From assembly GCF_964204645.1 (NCBI RefSeq), contig NC_134030.1, positions 21,519,210-21,583,209 of the forward strand: a DNA stretch of 64,000 nucleotides, in the 5' to 3' direction. The translations under genes were made by a program, and so were the position numbers. This DNA is from Tubulanus polymorphus (taxonomy: Eukaryota > Nemertea > Palaeonemertea > Tubulaniformes > Tubulanidae). Position 1 is the stretch's first letter, and every line of letters starts with the position of its first letter. The notes beneath the pieces were generated by a model, which saw only the letters and a list, made by a program, of their open reading frames with translations, was not told where the DNA came from and made no database searches. Of the stretch, positions 44,804 to 58,900 are shown piece by piece.

Positions 44804-44950
44804 CTATTGGAGGGATCTGTATACATCTAAGCCGGTCTTAATGAATTTAGCTAATTGGACCGTTGGGTTTTTCAGAATATCAAGGTTATTAAAGGTATTC
44901 AAATTCAAATAGTTTTTGCGGGGTTCGTTAAGTATTTAAGGGTGCTAATA
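44804..44950 (-). pseudogene. LINE ORF2 C-terminal tail, 3' of receptor A
   Basis: The minus strand encodes LNEPRKNYLNLNTFNNLDI then LKNPTVQLAKFIKTGLDVY and a stop, a non-LTR RT C-terminus. The same piece is at 55530-55676. Confidence 0.65.
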
Positions 44951-45201
44951 TACGTAATATAGCGCTCCTAGCGTATATTTATAATACTAAGTAGTTCAGG
45001 TAACGAGTGTCCCATTGAAATAGATTATTTGATGAAATAGATAATTTGATTTTCGTTATCGTCATTGCTTTGAAGTGATGTGTTTAGATCAGAAAACATT
45101 AAGTCACCAATGCATGTTTGTGTTCGCTACAAACAGGTTTTATCGATTCTACATGAAAAGTTTCCACATTCTGATGAAAGTCACATTGATTGACAACTGT
45201 T

Positions 45202-48200
45202 TCAGCGAGTTCTCAAAACCCGTTTATTTCTAGCACGAATAGATTTAACATCAATAGTGAGGATGGTGTAAAGAAGTGGATTCAGTGACGAGTTGATCGG
45301 TAGGAAAAGTACCGCCAACCAAGCCGCCACTTGGTTCGGTATTTCTACTCGCAATACAGCGCAAAACTGAACGATGATTATCGGTAACCAGCAAAATAAA
45401 TTACACAGATTTATCACTAAACTCCTACGTGCCAGAATCAATTCGGTAGGATCAGCTCTACCCGAGCCGGACCTGCTTCCAGATACGAGTCTATACATCT
45501 GTGCATACGTCATCATTATTGTAGCAAGTACGACCGAGTTAAACGCGGCAAATATAGCGAATGAGTATTGCCAGGCGTGGACATTGATGGATAGTAAATT
45601 CATAGGTAAACAAACGCCAGTTGTGCCGTAAAAGTTATTTCCGAAATAAGTAGATGACGATAGCGGTAGCATTGAAATGATGCTTAAAATGATCCAACAT
45701 ATGCAACAAATACCGGATACAGATTTCAAAGATATAATTGGGCTTGCAGAAAATGGATTGACGATATTCGAGTATCTTTGACGGGTTAGAATGAGCAGAA
45801 AAGTCAAAGATCCCTCGCACGAAAGAGTCACTATAATCCCGGCGAGTCGACACAATGAACTATCTGTCCAACTTTCAGAATTTAAGAAATAAACACCTTT
45901 ATAGACGTAATCGGCTCCTGCGATCAGAAACAGATAAATCGACATCAGGAAATCACAGGAGGCAATATTAATGATGAGGATATCCGAAGATGTGTTACGT
46001 GATTCAGAGGTTGAAATTCGAAGTGCTTGAACGCGAATTAAAATGACAATTATGTTCGCAACAAAGCTGAATGAAGCGATCGCCCAAATGATTGCTCTAA
46101 GAACAGTGTTACCCATCAGGTCGGAACAAGATGAAAATTGGTCGGCTTTCGGGAGACACTGGTCAACATTCGGAACCATGCAACAAAATTTGTACGCGTC
46201 AGAAGCCAAAGAACTTAATAATGTAAGTCTGTCAAACACGGTTCTCACTACGGATATGACTTTCGAATTTTTGGTTAGATCCAGATTTCTAAGTTTCGTT
46301 AATCCAGAAAATGCGTCTGGTAAAATGTAATTGATTTTGTTATTGCTAATGTTTAACGACTTTAAAGCGGATAAACCATTGAACACATTTCCACCGAGTA
46401 ATGACAAAGAAAGTCCGTGAAGATCGAGATCGCTTAATGACTTTAAACCTTGAAAACTGTCTTCTTCTAAATAACTCACTGGATTCCCAAAAAGCAAGAG
46501 CATTTTCAAACTATACAAACCGGCGAATGTATTCGCGATCAATGATATTATGCGGTTATATGTAAGATCTAATGTATGTAGATTATGTAGGTTTAAGAAC
46601 GAGTTTGGAACAATATAAGACAAATTGTTACGTGAAATATTGAGGAGATGTAGATAGAGGTAAGAAGAAAACGTGGACTCATTGAATACAACTCGGTTTT
46701 CTGATAAAATCAGAACTCGAGTTGATGCCGAGAAAAGATCAGTAATTTCTACTAAACCAGCATCATCGCAATCAATTAGATGACCTTGACATTTACAATA
46801 CTCAGGACACGTGATGTTACAGTAAGACTCGTCATCAGTGGTACGTTTACAATTTATAACACCATCACAAACTTCAGATTGAGGTATACATCGGTTTTCC
46901 TGGCCACATTTGAACATGCCGGGACATGATAAAGTCTCGCAGTTTCGCTCGTCTTCTGAATTAGGACAATCTGATCGACCATCGCACACCTGTCCCATTG
47001 GTATACAGTAAGATGCTGGACATTTTACAGTACCAGCTGGACATTTGAAATCAGTACAACCTTGTATATGTTCGAGCCTTCTACATACCGGGTAACCAAT
47101 CGGCATCCTTTCTAAAATACATCTATGACCTCTAGCATAACAATGAGGAGAATCGAAAGAACATCTTTGTTCATCAGATTTCTTACATAAGTTTGTGAAG
47201 TTAGTCGTGCAGTAGTTCTCATCATTACAGTGAACTGTAGGATTCACTATAACATTCGATGTTAAAAGTTCATCTTCTTGGAGGCTTCCGCTACAATCTA
47301 CAACACCATCCCGATTCAATAGAGAACTGATACATTCACCGCTGTTACATAGAAACCCGTTGCAAAGTTGCGGACCACACTCCCGCTCGTCGGAGCCGTC
47401 CTTACAGTTAACGATTCCATCACATCGGTACGATCTATCCACACATTGACCACTAGTACAGCGGAATTGTTGGGGCAAACACGGGGGATGAAAACAGGAG
47501 TTCTCATCAGAACCATCCAAACAATCCTTAATGAAATCACAGAATCCACTTATTGATATAACTCGTCCATCTGAACAGTGGAACTGACTGTGTAAGTTTG
47601 AACCCGAACAATCGAGTTCATCTTCACCGTGTTGACAGTCGTTTCTGGTATCACATACGCGATGGTCGCTGATACATCTTTGATCATTACATTTAAACTG
47701 CCACGATTTACAACCGCTTATAGAAGCCAACTCTTCACCAGTTACATTATAGGAACATAGCACGGAATGAACGTTGTTTGTCCGATTATTCCACTGTTTT
47801 ATCGACCATCTCAACGACTCGATAAAAGTTATTCCATCCCTTGTCAAAACTGGTTCGATCACTTGAAACATTTTCCTAGCATCCATAGTCAGTATAGCGC
47901 CATATTGGTGTTTAAAACTGAACGCGTCAATTAATGCTTTTATTTCATTTTCCACGTGATTAGCTACAATGCCTATTTCAGCGTGAAGGTCACGACACAT
48001 TTTCGTAGCGCTTCGAATATCCAAACTTCGATTGTTGTTCCAATCTGTGAGCATTTGACAACATTTGCCGTCCACATTTTGCCAACCTCTTTTACAAGTC
48101 GAGTCATTGGTTGTATTGGAATTTAGAAAATTTTTATTTCCAGTTAGAAATACGATATCGTTATGAGTATCAGTTATTTCTAGGATAGTCGTTGTATTTT

Positions 48201-51200
48201 GATTTTCAACTGTCGAATTATCCACGCGTTCTGAATCGACGTCAATTCTATCCGATTCACAAATGAAAGTTGTTCGAGTCTCCTCGATTTGACACGGGAA
48301 TCGAACCCAGTTCGCTGATCCTCGTGGATTATTCAGTATCATCGCCGCACACAGCATATTGACGTCATTTATCGGTTGTTTTCGTAGAGGAGATATCAAT
48401 CCTGGAATAACTTCTGGTATCGTTTCGTTTATCATAGCAGGTTTAAACCACTCTGTGTAGCTCAATGGTTTGCCATCAGTCCACGTGTAATAACCATTAT
48501 TCTGTTAAGATAGAATTCATTTTCATTTATCGACTGCAAAAAATGGTTTCAGCATTTTTATTAACCACTTAATTAACCATTAACGATTCAAAAACTTAAC
48601 TACTATTAGCGTTAAAAACCCCACTCCATGGCAATGTCACGCCGGGAGTGACAGAGAAAACCTGAAATATGGTCGTGGTCACTTTACAGGTGACTAGCCT
48701 ACTGACCTAATTTTCCGTTAGATGGCGAACTAGTCGAGTTTAGTATTTTCTACATTTGACCATTCAACTACTGTTAAAAGTTTAGGGCATTCAAATCTTT
48801 TGTCTGAAGTCAAGTTAAATCAAATAGTCAGTTACAGTACTTTATATTTTATTATCCTTTTCAATATTGTTTGCATTAATTCTGTTTGGTAATTTATATC
48901 AATTTAGAGTCTTTCGATTTGAATTTATTGTACATTTTACAATCTTCTGCATTAATTAATTCCACAATTAATCACATTTATCATGAATCTTTTGGTTTCG
49001 AATCCGCGTAATATTTGTTCATTTTTCTTTTCTCTCACTATTTCATGTAGAAGTTACCTTGAGTTTTAGCCCGATCATCATTATAAGCGCCTCCTGGGTA
49101 TATCCCTTTCTAAGCAGATTCGTGGCGAATAACCTTTTGACAGAAATCATTTCATCTTGTGAGTTGATACTGAGAAGATGTCCTCCGTATTTCTGTCTAC
49201 AGTAACTTGCAGCATTCTCCCAATTCAGACGTTCATCTCTGATGTATTTGACGCAGGAAATTCCCGAATCTAGAAATCCTGATTTACAGCTGATATCATC
49301 AAACTTTTTTTTTGTTAACTTTTCTAAATTGTATTGTATTTGAAATTTGGGAACGCGACCTCTTATCTCAAAATACAAATCATTGTCGATCAAACTATGG
49401 AATACACTTCCACGTTTAGCATTAGTTCTGCATAATTTTTTTTGATGGAAGGTTCCGCTTATCCGTTGCTTTAAAAGAACTGGGTCTTTGTCCGATAGAG
49501 ATGATTTAGTGCACGGTGTGATCTGAATAAATTTGATTACGAATCTGTAATATTGAAATCGATTATTTTCCATTGGGTTTTCAAAGCTATAATATAAAGA
49601 TGTCAAACTCTCCGATCCAAATCCCGGATAGTTCGGTGATTGTAAGATTCCACATTCATCCCTATCCGGGAAAAACGAAAAACCAAATGAATATGTTGTA
49701 CGCTTTTTCTCTACTTGGCATTTGCGACGCAGTTTAACTATCAATTCTCTTTGCCAGAATTCATATTTGTAGAACAATTTCAAAGTGTTTAATACTAAAC
49801 TGTTATTGAGAAACTGATTAGATAAACTCATTTGCCTATCACATGTTCTACTCGTGTATCGCGCAGGAAAACATGCGTCAATTTGATATTCATATTCTGA
49901 TAATATATTAATGTTTTCTAAAGGAAGGCGCCGGTTTTCGGGTGTAATCACGAGACAGTGCGACGTCATTTTGATCTGATTTTCTTCTTCCTGTAAAACA
50001 TACCCGTCGCAGTCAGTAGGATTGAATCTGAGAGAACGACTTGATTTCGAACTGATGATTGGTGTTACTAGTTGTGGAATCCAATTATCCCAGTTATAAG
50101 CGTATCCTACTACAGTAACCGGTCCTCCTGATGTAATCAAACTGACGACGCTGCGACCGAACCACAGACCATCAGGACAATACGGACCATAGCGTCTAGC
50201 TGTAAAATTACCACCATCATATATATAAAATCCAGCTCTCTCGCACGTCTCTGATAAAACTGTTAGTTTGAAATTATCCTCATAGATATCAACTTTCCGT
50301 TTAAATTCGTATGTATTTATACGATACATTAATGTTGTCTTCTGTGACGTCGGGAACAGAAAGCGAGGATGTAAACCGTAACCGGAGCCAGATATCTACA
50401 AAATATGAAAAATTCATCAGAAAAAATATAAGTATTTTATCATTGAAAGAAATATTAACAGAATTATTTTCATAATTTTCAAATAGATTTTTTTCTAAAA
50501 TTTTCCCTTTTTCGCAATGTTAAAAATGATTTCAAAATTATTATTCAAAGATTTATTTCAATTTCCACTTTTGTTTTAGCAAGTGTTTTTGTCATATTTA
50601 TTTTTTCTATTACAATTCATTTTCTGTGCTTTATATCTAATTTAGATGAAGCCGAGTAGTTACTTTAACTTACCCTGGGTTTGCGGACTTGTACGTCTCC
50701 TATTGAAATAGATTTCACTTCAAATTCAATTTTTACATTCGATTGTAAAACACCTAGTCTTATTAAAACGCACAGTATGACGAGAAAGCCGTCAGATTTA
50801 ACACTCAGTGATTCCAGGTAGTTGTAACCGAGTAAAATATCAGTTCCTACAACGCGTAACCCTTCTAGTTTATATACACCAATGACGTCACCGGATGTGC
50901 TGAGATCACGTGTCCAGTTGAAGACGACGTACTGTAACACCTGCACTGTGATAGACCAGCAGTGTAAGTGTTTTGATCGAGTTATTACGTGTAAACTGTT
51001 GTCATCAGGAATGAGCACTCCTGACTCGTTATTAAAGATTCGAATCAACGGATTAGAGACGTTCCAATCAGATATTCTATACACCTGAACTGATAGTTGT
51101 GTGCTAACGCGTCGGCCTCGTAGCAAACTGATAATAGCTCTGTTAGTTTTAGTATAAAACGATGAAGGGGGATGTCCGGTTTGTTCTGATATAACAGCTA

Positions 51201-51876
51201 TAGGTTCACTGGTGTTCCATCCGTCGTAAATTTGAACAGTTGTCGCTGAATCAGCGCCAGGAGATAATCTGAAATGTATCTGTGTAAACGTCAAATTCAT
51301 AGCAAAACCATCCGGGATCCCGATCCATTCCAAATAAAATTTACATCGATTTAAAAAAATTACGAATTTGTATCCTGTTGAAGTTTGTAATTTGTTTATC
51401 TTGAAATCGTTTTTTCTGCAGTTGTGAATTAATTTCAAATTGTTTCGTTCATAACGATATATGATATAAACCCGACTACCCCGCGCACTATCGACGTTAC
51501 TTCTAAACATCAACGAGACCGAATCGTTGCGGCGGATTTCATGTTTTCCTTCACCGCAGAATCTGTTATCGGACTCACCGACGAGAAGGTAGTTATCACT
51601 ACAGAATATCGACGGCTCGATGTCGTAGTATAGTTTGATGTTGAAAGTTCCCGGTAAAGAGCTGTTGACGAGCCAACGACATTCAACACCGCGCGTAAAC
51701 GACGGGTAATTCGGTGAAACGATGTAACCGGACGTAGAATCGACGGGGTACCAAGTGTTGTTACAAGACGAACTGACCGTCACAGAGTCAGACAGATCAG
51801 CGTGTGCGATGTTAACTCGCCAGACGATCAGCGACGCTATAAACAGCGCTCTCAGTCGATCCATACCGAACAGCAT
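45202..51876 (-). CDS. GRL101-like chimeric receptor A (CUB / C-type lectin / LDLa / LRR / 7TM)
   Basis: Exons 51876-50674, 50395-49058 and 48501-45202, all phase 0, 1946 aa. Start: first in-frame ATG at 51876 (51864 also possible); the frame further up has only TTG. Signal peptide about 1-26; CUB domain 38-144 with four Cys and SPNYP; further CUB-like modules to about 760, including DECGILQSPNYPGFG near 647; C-type lectin-like domains about 771-875 (split by intron 2) and 983-1097; six LDLa modules about 1111-1408, several with CDG..DC..GSDE calcium ligands; Cys-rich LRR cap (CPEYCKCQ) and about six LRRs 1412-1620; rhodopsin-type 7TM 1647-1929 with NPLLY (1921-1925), the TM3/loop-2 Cys pair, and QRY instead of D/ERY. 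Likely a cell-surface receptor; ligand unknown. LDLa-LRR-7TM matches GRL101; the CUB front end is unusual. Confidence 0.88.
50396..50673 (-). other. Receptor A intron 1
   Basis: 278 bases, bordered by AGG|GTAAGT and TTTTGTAG|ATATCTGG. The equivalent intron of receptor B (61156-61609) is 454 bases and hardly alignable, unlike intron 2 and the flanks. Confidence 0.75.
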
Positions 51877-52657
51877 CAACACGACAGAATGAACCGAATC
51901 ATTCAAACTTTAGTTCGGATTTCATTTCGTCGATTAACAACCGAACACAAATTACAGTTCGTCCAATCAGAAAATTCGCTGCGAATTCTTTGAAATAGAT
52001 ATTTTTCGTCGCTGCTGCAATTATTTTGAAACCGATTCCAGTTTTGCATATTTGAACTTTTTGCAGATCAGTTTCTCAATTAGTGACAAATATATATTTC
52101 TAAATTTCATGTTACTTGCTAGCAGTGAAAGATCAAAGGCGTCAATTTATTCAACTAAGCTGTTTAAGTTGGAATTCAGTCCAAGAAACATTTACTAGAG
52201 CTACATTGATGACGTCATGCGTCATGGATTTTCTGTAGTTAGTTCAGACTTTTGAGCTAAAGTGTTGAGATTCAAAGTCAAAATGGATGTATTTCCAGTA
52301 ATATTTGAGTTTCGGAACAAATCCTAACAAACTGACAGATTTGGTCTGGTATTTCCACTTGGGGTCTTGCTAATGCAGGCGTGTGCGACAATAGAAATAA
52401 ATTCTGATGTTGGTGAAGAAGAATCCATTTTGCAGCCCAGTCATTTCACGTACCACCGGATTTTGGAATAAGCTTGGGATTATAGGGATTGGAATAATGG
52501 ACCAAACAAATTTAGGCAGTTCAGATTTTTAGTGCCATTAGTCTTTTTGAAAAAAAAACTACAGTGGAACCTCCTTGCAATTTTATTTAGTCAGCCCAGA
52601 ACTTTGAGTTATTTCGATTATCAAAATTGATATATTTTCAATAATATTTGAGTTTTG
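51877..52657 (-). promoter_or_regulatory. 5' flank of receptor A
   Basis: The minus strand has a CCAAT-type box (CTGATTGGACGA, about 51962-51973) but no clear TATA box. Almost identical to 62819-63594 upstream of receptor B, so both genes probably share regulation. Confidence 0.35.
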
Positions 52658-53999
52658 CGACCGAACGTGCTAAAACTCGGAAGGGAGGGGGTCTGTTCCG
52701 CAGTCATGACTGAAGTCACGAAGTGGTCTTGAATCTGAAGACTAGTCTTAAGTTTTTACATTTGCTTTAGAACTAAGATGTCTCTGTCTGATCTTAAGTC
52801 TAAGTGATAAGTGTAATGAGTTTAGACTGGTCTTAAGTTGTTAGATTGGTTATAGAACCGAAATGAGTTTAAATAAATTGGTCTTAAGTTGTTAGAGAAC
52901 TAACATGAGCTTAGTCTGGGCATAAGTTGTTAGATTGGTTTTTAACCAAAATGAGCTTTAACTGGTCTTAAGCTGTTAGATTGGATTTGGAATCAAATGA
53001 GCTTAGACTGGTCTTAAGTTGTTAGATTGGTTTTAAACCAAAATGAGCTTAAATAGACTGGTCATAAGTTGTTAGATTGGTTTTAAACCAAAATGATTTT
53101 ATCTTGACTGATCTTCTGTTGATAGATTGGTTATAGAACCAAGTGATCTTAGACTCTGGTCTTGTTAGATTGGTTTTAAACCAAAATGAGCTATAACTGG
53201 TCTTAGGTTGTTAGATTGGTTATGGAATCAAATGAGCTTAGACTGGTTTTATGTTGTTAGACCGGTCTTAAGTCAAAGCCTTGATTGTGTCACTAACCCC
53301 CTGCCTTTTCTTATTTTAAACTCCACCATAAAGTCACTTTTAACCGAAAAGTATTGATTTATTGATTGCGTGTTGTTTATGTTGTATTTTGTTGCTGTCT
53401 GGTTTTTTGTAGTATTGAAAATATGAATATTAATTATAGTGAAAAATAAAGGCAGAAGTTTTAATCGTAAGTGATAAAAGTGATAAATTCTGTGTTCTTG
53501 GTTTTTCGCTTTGAACAGTTGTGAACATTTGGGGCTTATTTGGCGTCGGTTGACAGGCTGGAGGTCACAGGTAATGGAAGACCTGTGGTTTGCGCTTTTT
53601 CATGATTTAACAAACTCTGCTTTGCCCCAGAATTCCATTTTGGTCACCGCGGCTATATTCACAAGACACATTTTTAAAAACGCACAGAACAACTACTCGG
53701 TGTTCTTCTAATAGTTAATGGTTAACATGCACGACTGGCAAGCAGGGTTGGTTGAGCTTGGGTCAGGGTTATTAAAAGCAGCCGTTGGCGGTAGGGGGCT
53801 CGAATCCATGGTCTTTAATATTCAAGCCATGACTATCATGCAACCAGACCTGATAAACGAGCTGTACTTTGGAGTTGTTTCTAGTTTCAGCGCTTGAAAA
53901 TGAAAGAGAGCATCAGAGCACATTTGTGACAAAAACATTTTTTGCTTTCATTAATTGATTTTTATAGATACAATAAAACGACAGTAGTGAATCATACAA

Positions 54000-54760
54000 C
54001 AATTGACAATCAATTAACATCAACTAGAATATGAGCTACATCGAAATTAGTTCTTTCACTTAACACCAGGGGTCAGTGTGATACAATATCTGGAAAGCAA
54101 ACAAACTCAATTTCACTTCCGTTCAAGAACCATCGTTTTTATAACGGTCTGCCATATCTTAGGCAATACAAAAATGATAGGTTAGAAAATTATGTTATTG
54201 AACTTATGGATGATGCTACTTGAATTTAGGATCGGGTGAACCAATTTCAAACCTTCATTTAGACAGACCTGATAGAATATGGCACCGCTTGTAATACTTT
54301 AGCTGACGAATCCCATTATCTCTTTGACTGTACCTTACTTGATGAACCCGTAAAAGCTATTTGGATTTGAATACCTTTGATACCCTTGATATTTTGAGAC
54401 TCGTCCAATTGGTAAATGCCGGTATGTTCGTTAGTTGATGAGAGACATGAATCGCGCGATTAAATTCATTGAAGCCATTAAAAATGTATACGTACCATGG
54501 ACATGGTTGGAGCGTAAATGAATTCGTTTTCGTATTCTTAACATTCGAGAACTCGAGAGTGTTTCAAATATTGGAAAATTCTCTGTAGAAAGTCGGCGTA
54601 GAATGTGTTGTTTAGCAACGCTATTTTCCTGCTTACGAGTCGTTTCGGGAACTAGCTCGATATTGATGACGAAGACTATGATATTTCAGTTGAAGACGAC
54701 TTTATTCTGCACTTGGTATGTGTCTGAATTTCATGCAGACTCCAAGGCTGACTTTGCGAG
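54000..54760 (+). pseudogene. Decayed LINE ORF2 C-terminal region
   Basis: The plus strand encodes NTLADESHYLFDCTLLDEP, the CxxC-HxxxxC-like tail of non-LTR RTs. After a frameshift it continues as text related to the minus-strand tails at 44804-44950 and 55530-55676. Several stops and frameshifts. Confidence 0.65.
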
Positions 54761-55337
54761 AATGCGATAATCTGACGATTCTTTTGAATCTTACAAGTTA
54801 TATATATAATATTGGTTACAAACAGAACAAACAGAGAGACATGTGACCGACTGGCAGGTGATAGGTGCCAAACTGGTCATTGTTTCATAGATTAGTGGAA
54901 AATCGGTCTGAGCAGAGGATTAATGAATTACTAAACAAACAAACGAGCAGATAGTTATAGCATGGATAAAATAATAAGACTTAAGATACAATAATATCAA
55001 AGTAGAAATGGCTTTGTTATATTCTCCCTTATTACGTTTGGAAAGTTTTCGTCCTCGAAAATAAAAGAAATATAATAAGTGGAATATGGAGACTGCTTGC
55101 TAAATATATGAAAGAGACTAGATATGACATTTAATTAATAAGAAAATTGAAGGAATTAAAATAAGCAAATAATTGTTTGTTACAGTTGCCTACTCTGAGA
55201 ACCTAATTCCATATTAATTTACAAGAAAAGTTTACGAACAATTGTCCACTTGAATCAGGAGAATTCGACATCAACAGTAATCAACAGTACCTCACTGAGT
55301 CGTTCTTTCACTATAATCAACATATTCAAATTAGATG

Positions 55338-55375
55338 CTACGATTACGATTACGATTACGATTACGATTACGATT
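55338..55375. repeat. (ATTACG)n microsatellite
   Basis: Six perfect hexamer units. Confidence 0.95.
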
Positions 55376-55529
55376 TATTTACACTCCAACCATTTCCGTG
55401 GTATTTGGAGGAAAACTATTACACATCATACAAACAAATATTTACAAAACAACACTGAAGTGATAAAAATTTAGAGAATGAAAACGTAACAAAACATATA
55501 TACATCAACTATTTACAATACTATATATA

Positions 55530-55676
55530 CTATTGGAGGGAGCTGTATACATCTAAGCCGGTCTTAATGAATTTAGCTAATTGGACCGTTGGGTTTTTCT
55601 GAATATCAAGGTTATTAAAGGTATTCAAATTCAAATAGTTTTTGCGGGGTTCGTTAAGTATTTAAGGGTGCTAATA
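55530..55676 (-). pseudogene. LINE ORF2 C-terminal tail, 3' of receptor B
   Basis: Same fragment as 44804-44950, so it was present before the segmental duplication. Confidence 0.65.
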
Positions 55677-55927
55677 TACGTAATATAGCGCTCCTAGCGT
55701 ATATTTATAATACTAAGTAGTTCAGGTAACGAGTGTCCCATTGAAATAGATTATTTGATGAAATAGATAATTTGATTTTCGTTAACGTCATTGCTTTGAA
55801 GTGATGTGTTTAGATCAGAAAACATTAAGTCACCAGTGCGTGTTTGTGTTCGCTACAAACAGGTTTTATCGATTCTACATGAAAAGTTTCCACATTCTGA
55901 TGAAAGTCACATTGATTGACAACTGTT

Positions 55928-58900
55928 TCAGCGAGTTCTCCAAACCCGTTTATTTCTAGCACGAATAGATTTGACATCAATAGTGAGGATGGTGTAAAGA
56001 AGTGGATTCAGTGACGAGTTGATCGGTAGGAAAAGTACCGCCAACCAAGCCGCCACTTGGTTCGGTATTTCTACTCGCAATACAGCGCAAAACTGAACGA
56101 TGATTATCGGTAACCAGCAAAATAAATTACACAGATTTATCACTAAACTCCTACGTGCCAGAATCAATTCGGTAGGATCAGCTCTACCCGAGCCGGACCT
56201 GCTTCCAGATACGAGTCTATACATCTGTGCATACGTCATCATTATTGTAGCAAGTACGACCGAGTTAAACGCGGCAAATATAGCGAATGAGTATTGCCAG
56301 GCGTGGACATTGATGGTTAGTAAGTTCATAGGTAAACAAACGCCAGTTGTGCCGTAAAAGTTATTTCCGAAATAAGTAGATGACGATAGCGGTAGCATTG
56401 AAATGATGCTTAAAATGATCCAACATATGCAACAAATACCGGATACAGATTTCAAAGATATAATTGGGCTTGCAGAAAATGGATTGACGATATTCGAGTA
56501 TCTTTGACGGGTTAGAATGAGCAGAAAAGTTAAAGATCCCTCGCACGAAAGAGTCACTATAATCCCGGCGAGTCGACACAATGAACTATCTGTCCAACTT
56601 TCAGAATTTAAGAAATAAACACCTTTATAGACGTAATCGGCTCCTGCGATCAGAAACAGATAAATCGACATCAGGAAATCACAGGAGGCAATATTAATGA
56701 TGAGGATATCCGAGGATGTGTTACGTGATTCAGAGGTTGAAATTCGAAGTGCTTGAACGCGAATTAAAATGACAATTATGTTCGCAACAAAGCTGAATGA
56801 AGCGATCGCCCAAATGATTGCTCTAAGAACAGTGTTACCCATCAGGTCGGAACAAGATGAAAATTGGTCGGCTTTCGGGAGACACTGGTCAACATTCGGA
56901 ACCATGCAACAAAATTTGTACGCGTCAGAAGCCAAAGAACTTAATAATGTAAGTCTGTCAAACACGGTTCTCACTACGGATATGACTTTCGAATTTTTGG
57001 TTAGATCCAGATTTCTAAGTTTCGTTAATCCATAAAATGCGTCTGGTAAAATGTAATTGATTTTGTTATTGCTAATGTTTAACGACTTTAAAGCGGATAA
57101 ACCATTGAACACATTTCCACCGAGTAATGACAAAGAAAGTCCGTGAAGATCGAGATCGCTTAATGACTTTAAACCTTGAAAACTGTCTTCTTCTAAATAA
57201 CTCACTGGATTCCCAAAAAGCAAGAGCATTTTCAAACTATACAAACCGGCGAATGTATTCGCGATCAATGATATTATGCGGTTATACGTAAGATCTAATG
57301 TATGTAGATTATGTAGGTTTAAGAACGAGTTTGGAACAATATAAGACAAATTGTTACGTGAAATATTGAGGAGATGTAGATAGAGGTAAGAAGAAAACGT
57401 GGACTCATTGAATACAACTCGGTTTTCTGATAAAATCAGAACTCGAGTTGATGCCGAGAAAAGATCAGTAATTTCTACTAAACCAGTATCATCGCAATCA
57501 ATTAAATAACCTTGGCATTTACAATACTCAGGACACGTGATGTTACAGTAAGACTCGTCATCAGTGGTACGTTTACAATTTATAACACCATCACAAACTT
57601 CAGATTGAGGTATACATCGGTTTTCCTGGCCACATTTGAACATGCCGGGACATGATAAAGTCTCGCAGTTTTGCTCGTCTTCTGAATTAGGACAATCTGA
57701 TCGACCATCGCACACCTGTCCCATCGGTATACAGTAAGATGCTGGACATTTTACAGTACCAGCTGGACATTTGAAATCAGAACAACCTTGTATATGTTCG
57801 AGCCTTCTACATACCGGGTAACCAATCGGCATCCTTTCTAAAATACATCTATGACCTCTAGCATAACAATGAGGAGAATCGAAAGAACATCTTTGTTCAT
57901 CAGATTTCTTACATAAGTTTGTGAAGTTAGTCGTGCAGTAGTTCTCATCATTACAGTGAACTGTAGGATTCACTGTAACATTCGATGTTAAAAGTTCATC
58001 TTCTTGGAGGCTTCCGCTACAATCTACAACACCATCCCGATTCAATAGAGAACTGATACATTCACCGCTGTTACATAGAAACCCGTTGCAAAGTTGCGGA
58101 CCACACTCCCGCTCGTCGGAGCCGTCCTTACAGTTAACGATTCCATCACATCGGTACGATCTATCCACACATTGACCACTAGTACAGCGGAATTGTTGGG
58201 GCAAACACGGGGGATGAAAACAGGAGTTCTCATCAGAACCATCCAAACAATCCTTAATGAAATCACAGAATCCACTTATTGATATAACTCGTCCATCTGA
58301 ACAGTGGAACTGACTGTGTAAGTTTGAACCCGAACAATCGAGTTCGTCTTCACCGTGTTGACAGTCGTTTCTGGTATCACATACGCGATGGTTGCTGATA
58401 CATCTTTGATCATTACATTTAAACTGCCACGATTTACAACCGCTTATAGAAGCCAACACTTCATCAGTTACATTGTAGGAACATAGCACGGAATGAACGT
58501 TGTTTGTCTGATTATTCCACGGTTTTATCGACCATTTCAACGACTCGATAAAAGTTATTCCATCCCTTGTCAAAACTGGTTCGATCACTTGAAACATTTT
58601 CCTAGCATCCATAGTCAGTATAGCGCCATATTGGTGTTTAAAACTGAACGCGTCAATTAATGCTTTTATTTCATTTTCCACATGATTAGCTACAATGCCT
58701 ATTTCAGCGTGAAGGTCACGACACATTTTCGTAGCGCTTCGAATATCCAAACCTCGATTGTTGTTCCAATCTGTGAGCATTTGACAACATTTACCGTCCA
58801 CATTTTGCCAACCTCTTTTACAAGTCGAGTCATTGGTTGTATTGGAATTTAGAAAATTTTTATTTCCAGTTAGAAATACGATATCGTTATGAGTATCAGT

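Larger units (their letters stand above)
43908..52657. repeat. Segmental tandem duplication, copy 1
   Basis: Starts at 'cgaacgtgctaaaactcgga' and runs to 52657, where the same phrase begins copy 2. Contains CCATAGTC-type repeat debris, a LINE tail and receptor gene A with its 5' flank. The junction 'gcgaccgaacgtgc' shows a few bases of microhomology. Confidence 0.88.
53813..55462. other. 1.65-kb segment present only in duplication copy 2
   Basis: In copy 1 'ctcgaatccatggtc' is followed within a few bases by 'ataaaaatttagagaatg'; here 1.65 kb separates them. Contents: decayed plus-strand LINE (about 54000-54760), AT-rich sequence and an (ATTACG)n run. No clean target duplication, so insertion here and deletion in copy 1 are both possible. 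Confidence 0.75.

Noticed and set aside
51877-51906. Longer receptor A start (ten more codons)
   Set aside because: The upstream codon is TTG after an in-frame TAA; the first ATG is at 51876. The same holds for receptor B (62818).
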